From NCBI GenBank assembly GCA_021798675.1, contig JAJZGE010000056.1, positions 1 to 8,134 on the forward strand: 8,134 nt of DNA, given 5' to 3'. This document shows positions 1 to 6,967 of the stretch, piece after piece; position 1 is the stretch's first letter; every line of letters starts with the position of its first letter. Source of the stretch: Pseudomonadota bacterium. GTDB taxonomy: Bacteria > Pseudomonadota > Gammaproteobacteria > Xanthomonadales > Rhodanobacteraceae. The notes beneath the pieces were generated by a model, which worked only from the letters and a program-made list of their open reading frames with translations, ran no database searches and was not told where the DNA came from. Position numbers and translations under genes: made by a program.

Positions 1-1
1 C

Positions 2-205
2 CACCACGCCGCGCAACGCGAAGTCAGCGTGCTGTTCGACAACAGCCGGCAGGTCGCCATCTCCGGTGATCTGAAAGCGGGCGATGCCGTCATCGTCGAA
101 GGTCAGCTGCGCGTCGTTCCGGGGGGCGCGGTGAAGGTGTTTGCACCGGCTCCGGCATCGGGCCGGCAAGGGCTGCCCCGCGCCGGGGCGCCCGGTTCGT
201 CATGA
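2..205 (+). CDS. RND efflux periplasmic adaptor (membrane fusion protein), C-terminal fragment
   Basis: This is the 3' end of a gene that begins before the window; 67 codons are visible, ending at TGA 203-205. The readable part contains DNSRQVAISGDLKAGDAVIV followed by a VEGQLRVVPGG stretch. This is the membrane-proximal end of MdtA/AcrA-type adaptors, where a 'GL.AGD.VV..G...L.PG..V' pattern is usual. Such adaptors bridge the RND permease and the outer-membrane channel in the periplasm. The tail is Ala/Gly/Pro-rich and looks unstructured. The stop overlaps the permease start (ATGA at 202-205), so the two are almost certainly co-transcribed and translationally coupled. The lipoyl and hairpin domains, and any lipoprotein signal, lie outside the window, so the subtype cannot be fixed from this piece alone. 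Confidence 0.85.
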   Translation, partial: HHAAQREVSVLFDNSRQVAISGDLKAGDAVIVEGQLRVVPGGAVKVFAPAPASGRQGLPRAGAPGSS

Positions 206-3200
206 ACCTCTCGCGGCGATTCATCGAGCGCCCCGTGATGACCATCCTGCTGATGGCCGCGCTGGTGATCTTCGGCCTGTTCGGCTACGTCATGCTGCCG
301 GTAAGCGAATTGCCGAACATGGATTTTCCGACCATCAACGTGCGCGCCAGCCTGCCCGGCGCCGATCCGGAAACGATGGCTTCGGCGGTGGCCACGCCGC
401 TGGAAGGCGCGTTGTCCGGCATCCCCGACGAGGAGTCGATGACCTCGACGAGCAGCCAGGGGTCCACCAGCATCACCATCCAGTTCAGGTTGAACCGCAA
501 CATCGACGCTGCCGCCCAAGACGTGCAAGCAGCGATTTCCAGCGTGAGCTATCTGCTTCCGCATGCGATGCCGAATCCACCCACGATCCGCAAGAACGAC
601 CCCTCGGCGCAGCCGATCTACTTCATCGTGCTCACCTCCAGGAGTCTGCCCATATCCAAGGTCGACCAGTACGCCCGCACGGTGCTGGCCAACCAGCTCT
701 CGACGGTGGACGGCGTGGCGCAAGTCGTGGTGCACGGGTCGGCCAAATACGCCGTGCGCATCCAGGCCGATCCGGCCGCGCTGGTGGCGCGCGGGCTGAC
801 CCTGGGCGATCTCGCCAGCGCGGTGACGGCAACCAGTACGGATCAATCCTCCGGCGCGCTCAACGGACCGACGAGGAAGGCGGTGATCCACACCGCTGGC
901 CAGCTCGACAATGCGGCGGAATTCAGAAAGCAGATCATCGCCTATCGCGACGGCGCGCCGGTCACCCTCGGCGACGTCGCCAACGTGATCGACAGTGTCT
1001 ACCGAATCCGCTACGCCGACTGGTACAACAACCAGCGGGCGATCACCCTTGAGATACAGCGCCAGCCCGGTTCCAACACGATGGCCGTGGTGGACCACAT
1101 CAAGGCGGTGCTGCCCCGCTTCAAGGCGCAGCTTCCCGCATCCATCGACATGCGCATCTTCTACGACCGCAGCCAGTCCATCCGGGCCGCGGTCAATGAC
1201 GTGCAGCTGACCCTGCTGATCGCCGGTGCGATGGTCGTCGGCGTGATCTTCCTGTTCCTCCGGCGGGTCAGCGCGACCGTGATCCCCTCGCTGGCGCTGC
1301 CGATTGCCGTGATCGGTACGTTTGCCGGCATGTCCGTGCTCGGCTTCAGCCTGGACGACCTGTCGTTGATGGCGCTGACGCTGTCGGTCGGTTTCGTCGT
1401 CGACGATGCGATCGTCATGCTGGAAAACATCGTCCGTCACATCGAGGCGGGCGAACCACCGATGCAGGCGGCGCTGGCGGGCTCTGCAGAAATCAGCTTC
1501 ACCATCCTGTCGATGACGCTGTCGCTGGCCGCGGTGTTCATCCCCATCATCTTCATGGGCGGTGTGGTGGGACGCCTGCTGCATGAATTCGCAGTCACCA
1601 TCGTGGTGGCCATTCTCATCTCCGGCCTCGTCTCGGTTACGCTGACGCCGATGCTGTGCGCCCGGGTGCTCACGCGGCAGGCGGATCAGCCGCACAATCG
1701 CCTCTATCGTTGGAGCGAGCGCGGCTTCAACCGCCTGCGTGACGCCTATGCACGCAGCCTGCACTGGAGCATGGGTCACCGCTCGATCATCCTGGGTCTG
1801 TTCGTGGCGAGCATCCTGACCAGCTACGCGCTGTTCGAGGCGATGCCACAGGATTTCCTGCCCAGCGACGATACCAGCCAGATTCGCGGCAACGTGCAGA
1901 CCGCCGTCGGCACCTCGTTCGATCAATACATCCGCTACACGGCGCAGGCGCGTCAGCTGGTCGAACAGGATCCCAATGTGGCAGGCCTTCAATCCGACGA
2001 GAGCGGCGAGCTGGTGATCGCCCTCAAGCCGCTCTCCGAGCGCCGGCTTTCGGCCGACCAGGTGGTGACCGAGCTGCGCGCCAAGCTGGGAGACATTCCC
2101 GGCACCCGGGTCACGGTCGTCAATCCACCCAGCATCCGAATCGGCGGCCGCATCGCACGCTCCAGCTACCAATACACCTTGAAGGGACTGGATCTGGCCG
2201 AACTGCAGAAATACGCGATACGTCTGGAGGAAGCACTGCGGAGCAACCCGATCTTCGTCGGCGTCAACAGCGATTTCAATCGCGCGGCGCCGTCGGTGGA
2301 GGTGCACATCGATCGCAATCGCGCGGCGGCTCTGGGCGTGACGCCGGATCAGATCGAGGCCACGCTCGGCGACGCCTTCGGCGGGCAGCTGGTGTCGCAA
2401 ATCTACGCGGCGGCCGAGCAGTACAAGGTGATCCTGGAACTGCTTCCGAAATACCAGCAGGATGCGTCTGCGCTGTCGCGCCTGTACCTGCGCGGCAGCG
2501 GTGGCGCGATGGTGCCGCTGGGCGCGGTTGCCAGCATCCGTCGCGGCACCATGCCTCAGGTCATCAATCATTCCGGCCAGATTCCGGCCATCACGATTTC
2601 CTTCGACGTCGCGCCCGGCAAGGCCTTGAGTGATGCGGTGAAGGGCGTGGACGAAGCGACGCGGGCGATCCGGCTGCCGGCCGATCTGCAGGGCAGCTTC
2701 GCCGGAACCGCGGCAGCGTTCCAGAGCTCCACCGCCAACATGGGCTGGCTGCTGCTGATCGCCCTGATCGTCGTCTACATCATCCTGGGCATCCTCTACG
2801 AGAGCTTCATCCACCCGATCACGATCCTGTCCGGCCTGCCGTCGGCCGCCGTGGGCGCGTTGCTCACGCTTTACCTGTTCCACCTGCCGCTCACGCTGTA
2901 TGCGTTCGTCGGCATGATCATGCTGATCGGCATCGTCAAGAAGAACGCCATCATGATGATCGACTTCGCGCTGGAGCGGCAGCGCGGTGACGCCAGCACG
3001 ACCGCGGCGCAGGCGATCTGCGAGGCCGCGATGATCCGCTTCCGCCCGATCACGATGACGACGATGGCCGCCCTGATGGGCACCTTGCCGATCGCCCTGG
3101 GGATGGGCATGGGCGCCGACTCGCGCCGGCCACTGGGCCTCTGCGTGGCCGGCGGCCTGCTCTTCTCGCAGCTGCTGACGCTTTACATCACGCCGGTGCT

Positions 3201-3288
3201 TTATGTGGCGCTGGACGGTCTGGCGCGTCGCGTCAGCCCGGGGACCGGACGTGACGCCGCGGCGGTGGGCGGCCTCTCCGACAGATAG
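202..3288 (+). CDS. RND multidrug efflux permease, MdtB/MdtC type
   Basis: This inner-membrane, proton-driven pump of 1028 residues has the normal length for the HAE1/AcrB family. It exports hydrophobic or amphipathic compounds through an adaptor and an outer-membrane channel. Twelve membrane segments fit: TM1 at about 12-30, TM2-TM6 between 334 and 485, TM7 at about 527-544, TM8 from 847, and TM9-TM12 to the end. Two large periplasmic loops lie at about 31-333 and 545-846. The proton-relay residues are intact: D401-D402 in VDDAIVMLEN (AcrB D407/D408) and K914 in IVKKNAIMMIDFA (AcrB K940). The wording around TM4 and TM10, the N-terminal F-I-x-R-P-V and the PNPP motif near residue 133 match MdtB/MdtC more closely than AcrB. 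The ATG lies inside the adaptor stop (ATGA). MdtB and MdtC normally form a mixed trimer, yet only one permease is seen here, so it may be homotrimeric or its partner may lie upstream. No frameshift or missing motif was seen. Confidence 0.93.
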   Translation: MNLSRRFIERPVMTILLMAALVIFGLFGYVMLPVSELPNMDFPTINVRASLPGADPETMASAVATPLEGALSGIPDEESMTSTSSQGSTSITIQFRLNRNIDAAAQDVQAAISSVSYLLPHAMPNPPTIRKNDPSAQPIYFIVLTSRSLPISKVDQYARTVLANQLSTVDGVAQVVVHGSAKYAVRIQADPAALVARGLTLGDLASAVTATSTDQSSGALNGPTRKAVIHTAGQLDNAAEFRKQIIAYRDGAPVTLGDVANVIDSVYRIRYADWYNNQRAITLEIQRQPGSNTMAVVDHIKAVLPRFKAQLPASIDMRIFYDRSQSIRAAVNDVQLTLLIAGAMVVGVIFLFLRRVSATVIPSLALPIAVIGTFAGMSVLGFSLDDLSLMALTLSVGFVVDDAIVMLENIVRHIEAGEPPMQAALAGSAEISFTILSMTLSLAAVFIPIIFMGGVVGRLLHEFAVTIVVAILISGLVSVTLTPMLCARVLTRQADQPHNRLYRWSERGFNRLRDAYARSLHWSMGHRSIILGLFVASILTSYALFEAMPQDFLPSDDTSQIRGNVQTAVGTSFDQYIRYTAQARQLVEQDPNVAGLQSDESGELVIALKPLSERRLSADQVVTELRAKLGDIPGTRVTVVNPPSIRIGGRIARSSYQYTLKGLDLAELQKYAIRLEEALRSNPIFVGVNSDFNRAAPSVEVHIDRNRAAALGVTPDQIEATLGDAFGGQLVSQIYAAAEQYKVILELLPKYQQDASALSRLYLRGSGGAMVPLGAVASIRRGTMPQVINHSGQIPAITISFDVAPGKALSDAVKGVDEATRAIRLPADLQGSFAGTAAAFQSSTANMGWLLLIALIVVYIILGILYESFIHPITILSGLPSAAVGALLTLYLFHLPLTLYAFVGMIMLIGIVKKNAIMMIDFALERQRGDASTTAAQAICEAAMIRFRPITMTTMAALMGTLPIALGMGMGADSRRPLGLCVAGGLLFSQLLTLYITPVLYVALDGLARRVSPGTGRDAAAVGGLSDR

Positions 3289-3383
3289 CCCGCGCGTCGG
3301 TTTCGTCGGACACCCAGCGGCGTTTTCCTTGAAAGGCGGGCGCGGCATCCTGCGACGGTAATCTGAATAACTTTTTAGAAAGA

Positions 3384-3405
3384 CTTCATGTTGCTTAAAG
3401 GTTGC
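3384..3405 (+). repeat. Imperfect tandem repeat in the promoter island, 11-base spacing
   Basis: CTTCATGTTG (3384-3393) is followed directly by CTTAAAGGTTG (3394-3404), and the exact word GTTGC occurs at 3390-3394 and again at 3401-3405, 11 bases apart. Direct repeats spaced one helical turn apart are the usual site form for OmpR/PhoB-family response regulators. The match to the E. coli Pho box heptamers is only about 7 of 14 when 3383-3400 is aligned, so the regulator cannot be named. Its position just ahead of the possible -10 would suit an activator. Confidence 0.35.
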
Positions 3406-3434
3406 GGCACTAGGTTTCGGCGGACAGGGAGCTC

Positions 3435-3452
3435 TGCATGACGGATACATAA
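3435..3452 (+). repeat. Second 11-base-spaced direct repeat upstream of the receptor gene
   Basis: TGCATGA (3435-3441) and TACATAA (3446-3452) differ only by two G/A transitions, and their starts are 11 bases apart. This could be a second regulator half-site pair or chance. It ends about 30 bases before the start codon, which is close for an activator site and would fit better as a repressor or leader element. Confidence 0.25.
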
Positions 3453-3472
3453 GAACCCGCAGCGAAGTCTTT

Positions 3473-3479
3473 GGAGGGG
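3473..3479 (+). promoter_or_regulatory. Ribosome binding site of the receptor gene
   Basis: GGAGGGG is a strong Shine-Dalgarno match. It leaves five bases between GGAGG and the ATG at 3483, but only two before the ATG at 3480. It also overlaps the reading frame that would open at the TTG at 3471. This favours 3483 as the true start. Confidence 0.75.
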
Positions 3480-3482
3480 ATG

Positions 3483-5765
3483 ATGTCCGCGATCCGATCA
3501 GATGTGCTTGCGTTGTCGATCCTTGTCGCGCTTGCCGCCGTGCCCGTGGGGGTGGCGCATGCAAGCCCGCTGAAGCAGCCCGCCAGCGGGCAGGCTGCCC
3601 CCGCTCCTGCTCCTGCTCCGGCGCCCACGTCGCCCGCTCCGCCCAAGCACGTCACCAAGCTCAAGTCCGTCTCGGTGCAGGCGCGCTTCATCTCGGCGGC
3701 AGGCCACAGCGCGCTGAAGATGGACGTGCCCTCGCGCGACACGCCGTTCTCCATTTCCACCTACACCGGCAGCTTCATGCATGCCATCGAGGCGCAAAAG
3801 GTCGATGCGCTGTATCCCTACATGACCGGCATCCAGAGCGCCGGCATCACCGGCTACGACCTGGTGTTCCGCGGCTTCCAGAGCGGCGGCAACGACCAGA
3901 ACTCGATCCTGGTCGATGGCCTGCCGGGGCTGGCGACCCGCTTCGGCTCGCCGGCGACGATCGGCGTGTCGCACATCGACGTGGTGCGCGGGCCGTCGTC
4001 GGTGCTCAATGGCGAGGAGCAGCCGGGCGGCTTCATCAACCTGATCACCAAGAAGCCCGAGGCCTATCCCCTCTATGAATTCAGCAGCAGCGCCACCGCC
4101 TACGACGGCGCCGGCATCGGGCTGGGCGACAAGCTGGGCACGGACTTCGCCGCCGATCTCACCGGCCCGATCGACAAGGACAAGCGCTTTCTGTACCGGC
4201 TGGTGATGGACGACTCCAATCGCGACACCTACCGCCACGCCAGCTACGACCACAGCATCTATTTTGCCCCCAGCCTGACTTGGAAAATATCCGACGCCAC
4301 CAGCCTCACGGCGGCCTACGAATACCAGAAGCTGCATTACAGCTACGACACCTACCTGGTCGCCCCAAACAGCGACATCAACCTGGTCCCGCCGATTACC
4401 ACGCGCTATCAGGAGCCGAGCGATTTCGAGAACGAACACGGCAGCGTCCTCACGCTCTTGTTCAAGCACCAGTTCGCCAATGGCATGACCTGGAACCTCA
4501 ATACCCGCGACGTCTGGCACACCGACGAGGCGCACGGCTTCGACGTCACCGCGATCCGTCCCGACCTGCAACACGTTGGCCGCCGGGCCCGGGGTCAGCT
4601 CAACAAGCGGCGCTACGACTATGTGGACACCAACCTGCAGATGCCGTTCGACACCTTCGGCATCGGCCACAAGATGGTGGTGGGACTGACGGCTGGAAGA
4701 GACACGGCCAATACCGATCGACTGCAGTTTTACAACGCGCCCGCCACTGGACCCAATTCCCTCGACATCAGCATTTATGACCCGATCTACGGCGTTGCAC
4801 CGCCACTCTCTTCATTGCCTCTGGTGGCTCCCGGTGCCAACAAACTTCTGAACGATCGCCTCACCGTGCTTGACAGTTATGGTGCGTACTTCGCCGACAT
4901 GATGACGCTGTCCGAACGATGGAAGGCCACCGTCGGCCTGCGCTACGCGCGCAACAGGCAGGCGATCTCGGAACTGAAGATCCCCAACGTGCCCAGCAGC
5001 AGCAAGACCAACAGCAAGGTGCTGCCGATGCTCGGTCTGGTCTACCAGCCGGACAAGCAGTGGAGCTACTACGCCAGCTACAGCACGTCGTATGTGCCGC
5101 CCGCGGCGAATGCCATCGACATCCACGGCGTCAACAGCTTCGTGCCCACCTCGGCCAAGCAGGTCGAAGTGGGCAGCAAGGCCAATTTCTTCGACAACCA
5201 CGTGTCGGCCACCTTCGCGCTGTACCGCATCGACGAGAAGGACACGTTCAGCCATTTTGCCTGTCCCTACGGCACCTGCTACCAACAGCTTGGCAAGGCC
5301 CGCTCGCAGGGCGCCGAGCTGGAGGTGAATGCGCGGCCGCTGCCGAACTGGCAGCTGACCGCCGGCTATGGCTACACCGACGCCAGAATCACCGCCTCCA
5401 CCAATCCCGCGCAGGTCAACAGCCGTCTGCCGAACGTGCCGTACAACAGCGCGCACCTGTGGTCGCGCTACGACTTCCGCTCGCCGCGGCTGCAAGGGCT
5501 GGGCTTCGGCCTCGGGGTGATCTACAACGGAGAGCGACAGGGGTTTACCCCGACCAAGGCAAACAGCCCGATGCTGAAGTTGCCGGGCTACACGCGCGTT
5601 GATGCGGCGCTCTACTACAACGTTGACAAGTACGTGGTGACGTTCAAGGTCGAAAACCTGTTCGACAAGACCTACTACCAGAGCGCCGGCTTCAACGGCG
5701 ACATCAACCTGCTGCCGGGCGTACCGCGCATGTTCACCCTTTCTGTCAGGGCCTTCTTCGAATGA
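3483..5765 (+). CDS. TonB-dependent receptor, siderophore-receptor (FhuA/FpvA) type
   Basis: This 760-residue outer-membrane ligand-gated importer is powered by TonB-ExbB-ExbD. Residues 1-27 are a Sec signal peptide (hydrophobic LALSILVALAAVPVGV, cleavage after AHA27). Next come a Pro/Ala-rich spacer (about 33-52) and a possible TonB box near 57-66 (KLKSVSVQAR). The plug domain runs from about 80 to 193 with FRGF at 127-130 and the family signature VVRGPSSVLNG at 167-177, followed by EQPGGFINLITKKP to 192. The 22-strand barrel fills the rest and ends with ENLFDKTYY, a late G-V-P-R turn and the final strand. There is no N-terminal STN signalling domain, so it is probably not an anti-sigma-linked transducer. 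C594 and C599 (CPYGTC) lie in a predicted surface loop and probably form a disulfide. The protein ends F-F-E, whereas many barrels end in F. The length is usual for the family. The ligand is unknown: the sequence class suggests a siderophore, the neighbours suggest something else. The stop overlaps the next ATG. Confidence 0.92.
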   Translation: MSAIRSDVLALSILVALAAVPVGVAHASPLKQPASGQAAPAPAPAPAPTSPAPPKHVTKLKSVSVQARFISAAGHSALKMDVPSRDTPFSISTYTGSFMHAIEAQKVDALYPYMTGIQSAGITGYDLVFRGFQSGGNDQNSILVDGLPGLATRFGSPATIGVSHIDVVRGPSSVLNGEEQPGGFINLITKKPEAYPLYEFSSSATAYDGAGIGLGDKLGTDFAADLTGPIDKDKRFLYRLVMDDSNRDTYRHASYDHSIYFAPSLTWKISDATSLTAAYEYQKLHYSYDTYLVAPNSDINLVPPITTRYQEPSDFENEHGSVLTLLFKHQFANGMTWNLNTRDVWHTDEAHGFDVTAIRPDLQHVGRRARGQLNKRRYDYVDTNLQMPFDTFGIGHKMVVGLTAGRDTANTDRLQFYNAPATGPNSLDISIYDPIYGVAPPLSSLPLVAPGANKLLNDRLTVLDSYGAYFADMMTLSERWKATVGLRYARNRQAISELKIPNVPSSSKTNSKVLPMLGLVYQPDKQWSYYASYSTSYVPPAANAIDIHGVNSFVPTSAKQVEVGSKANFFDNHVSATFALYRIDEKDTFSHFACPYGTCYQQLGKARSQGAELEVNARPLPNWQLTAGYGYTDARITASTNPAQVNSRLPNVPYNSAHLWSRYDFRSPRLQGLGFGLGVIYNGERQGFTPTKANSPMLKLPGYTRVDAALYYNVDKYVVTFKVENLFDKTYYQSAGFNGDINLLPGVPRMFTLSVRAFFE
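3603..3620 (+). repeat. Hexanucleotide repeat coding for the Ala-Pro spacer
   Basis: GCTCCT occurs twice, followed by GCTCCG, in frame, and GCGCCC comes next. It encodes the Ala-Pro string in the spacer between the signal peptide and the plug of the receptor. Such short in-frame units can change copy number by slippage without breaking the gene. With about three units, the potential is modest. Confidence 0.5.
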
Positions 5766-6967
5766 GCCGCAGCGTCGAGTATCCGACACGTTTTCCGCGT
5801 CACCCGCACCCGAAGATCCTGGTCTGGCTGCTGCTGCTCGGTGCAAGCGCCGCCGCCGCGGCCGCGCCGCCGCCGGCCGCATCATCAGCGGGAGTGGTGT
5901 GGGTGCTGCCGATGGCGAAAACCAACGCGGCGCAGACTCCCGCGCAGGAGCAGGCCGGCAAGCGGATCGGCCGCCCGCTGCCCGCGCCGGAGCTGCTGCA
6001 GCCCACGCTGGACGCGGCGCTGCCCACGTTCCGGCCGCATCGCGATGCGCAGCTGGGTGGCACCCTGCGGATGGCCTCGTCGGACACGCTGCCGGGCCTG
6101 GTGCACGCCTGGATCGGCGCCTTCCACACGATCTATCCGCACGTGCAGATCGTTTTCGGGCCGCCGTACGAGGGCAGCCACGGCGCGAAGGAGCTGGAGC
6201 AGGGCGCCATCGACATGGCCTTCGTCTCGCGCGAGCTGAAGCCCACCGACATCGCCACCTTCCGCGCCAGCCACGGCTACCCGCCGCTCAGCGTGCCGGT
6301 CTGCGGCGGCACCTACCGGCACTTCGGCTTCCTCGATGCGGTGGCCTTCTTCGTCAACCGGCAGAATCCGCTCGATCACCTGACGCTGGCGCAGCTCGAT
6401 GCCGTACTGTCGCGCTCGCACCTGCACGACAAGCGGGCGGCCACCACCTGGGGTGATCTCGGCGCCACCGGCGCGTGGGCCACGCGACCGATCCACGTAT
6501 ATGCGATCAAGCCGTGGAACGGCTTCGAGGAATTCGTGCGCCAGCGCGTGCTGGACGCCGGTGCGCAGCGCGGCCACTGGCGCAGCGACCTGCACTTCGA
6601 TCCCACCGTGTTTCCGATCGCCCGGCGCGTGGCCGCCGACCCGGACGGCATCGGCTATGCGGGGCTGGCGTTTCTCGACGCGCCAGTGAAGGTGCTGGCG
6701 ATCGGCGGCGCGGGCGACGCGCTGGCGCCCACCTACACCAACGTCGCTGCCGCCCGCTACCCGTTGAGCCGACTGGTTTACGTCAACGTGAACCAGAAGC
6801 CGGGTGAAGCGGTGAGCCCCGCGATGCAGGAGTTTCTGCGCTTTGTGCTGAGCCGACAGGGCCAGCAGGTGGTGCGGGAGCAGGGCGTGTTCCTGCCGCT
6901 GCGCGGCTTCCAGGCAAGTGCCGCGCGCGCCACGATCGTGCTGCCGGCGCGGAGTGCCTCGAAGTGA
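5762..6967 (+). CDS. Exported PstS-like (phosphate-type) substrate-binding protein
   Basis: This 401-residue protein is a predicted periplasmic type-II solute-binding protein of the PstS family (PBP_like_2 class). The N-terminus has basic residues, then ILVWLLLLGASAAAAAA (19-35), which reads as a Sec signal with cleavage near residue 35. A low-complexity linker precedes the domain, which starts near residue 98. Family landmarks in order are SSDTL (106-110), GSHGAKEL (138-145), DMAFVSREL (151-159), a VNRQNPLDHLTLAQLDAVLS stretch followed by TWGDLG, then DPDGIGYAGL. Near the end come YPLSRLVYV and EFLRFVLSRQGQQVV with a V-F-L-P-L close. These match the PstS layout, including the Ser/Asp/Arg-bearing loops that hold the oxyanion, but I cannot verify the pocket. 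No PstC, PstA or PstB gene is visible, so it may work with the upstream receptor rather than a dedicated ABC transporter. The ATG lies in the receptor stop (ATGA), indicating coupling. Specificity could be phosphate, another oxyanion or a phosphorylated ligand. Confidence 0.85.
   Translation: MSRSVEYPTRFPRHPHPKILVWLLLLGASAAAAAAPPPAASSAGVVWVLPMAKTNAAQTPAQEQAGKRIGRPLPAPELLQPTLDAALPTFRPHRDAQLGGTLRMASSDTLPGLVHAWIGAFHTIYPHVQIVFGPPYEGSHGAKELEQGAIDMAFVSRELKPTDIATFRASHGYPPLSVPVCGGTYRHFGFLDAVAFFVNRQNPLDHLTLAQLDAVLSRSHLHDKRAATTWGDLGATGAWATRPIHVYAIKPWNGFEEFVRQRVLDAGAQRGHWRSDLHFDPTVFPIARRVAADPDGIGYAGLAFLDAPVKVLAIGGAGDALAPTYTNVAAARYPLSRLVYVNVNQKPGEAVSPAMQEFLRFVLSRQGQQVVREQGVFLPLRGFQASAARATIVLPARSASK
6951..6954 (+). 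promoter_or_regulatory. Ribosome binding site supporting the GTG start of the propeller gene
   Basis: GGAG sits nine bases before the GTG at 6964. The alternative in-frame ATG at 6997 has no purine-rich stretch in front of it, so the GTG that overlaps the previous stop is preferred. Confidence 0.5.

Larger units (their letters stand above)
3289..3482 (+). promoter_or_regulatory. Intergenic region with probable promoter of the receptor operon
   Basis: This is the only gap in the window not covered by a gene. It separates the end of the efflux operon from the receptor operon. Bases 3359-3400 hold 11 G/C out of 42, a sharp drop against the GC-rich flanks and typical of a promoter. I see no convincing -35/-10 pair. 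The best guess is a -10 resembling TAGGTT at 3411-3416, ten bases after an 18-base segment (3383-3400) that could be an activator site replacing the -35. No strong hairpin followed by a T-run follows the pump gene, so no terminator is annotated. A weak pairing of CCGCGC (3290-3295) with GCGCGG (3340-3345) has a very long loop and no T-run. Confidence 0.5.

Noticed and set aside
3289..3345. Rho-independent terminator after the permease gene
   Set aside because: Only short complementary pieces with a long loop, or a CCTT-GA-AAGG pairing with a two-base loop, and no T-run.
3406..3421. Possible sigma-54 promoter around GGCACTAGGTTTCGGC
   Set aside because: The GG and GC elements are two bases away from the required spacing and the -12 box is poor.
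3471..3482. TTG at 3471 or ATG at 3480 as start of the receptor
   Set aside because: The TTG would place the Shine-Dalgarno sequence inside the coding region, and the ATG at 3480 is only two bases from it. ATG 3483 has proper spacing and gives a clean signal peptide.
103..3564. Stop-free antisense reading frame of 1153 codons on the minus strand across the RND permease
   Set aside because: Its product is dominated by Arg, His, Gln, Asp and Gly with no recognisable domain, and it mirrors a clearly real gene. Long antisense frames are expected in GC-rich DNA, where TTA, CTA and TCA are rare.
3498..4670. Antisense reading frame of 390 codons opposite the receptor gene
   Set aside because: It lies opposite the plug and early barrel of a clear TonB-dependent receptor. 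Its Val/Ala/Gly/Arg-rich product shows no family motif, so it is a shadow.
4741..4860. Apparent lower-GC patch in a receptor loop, as a sign of recombination
   Set aside because: Hand counting gives 69 G/C in 120 bases against 36 in 60 for 5041-5100, too small a difference to support a mosaic origin.
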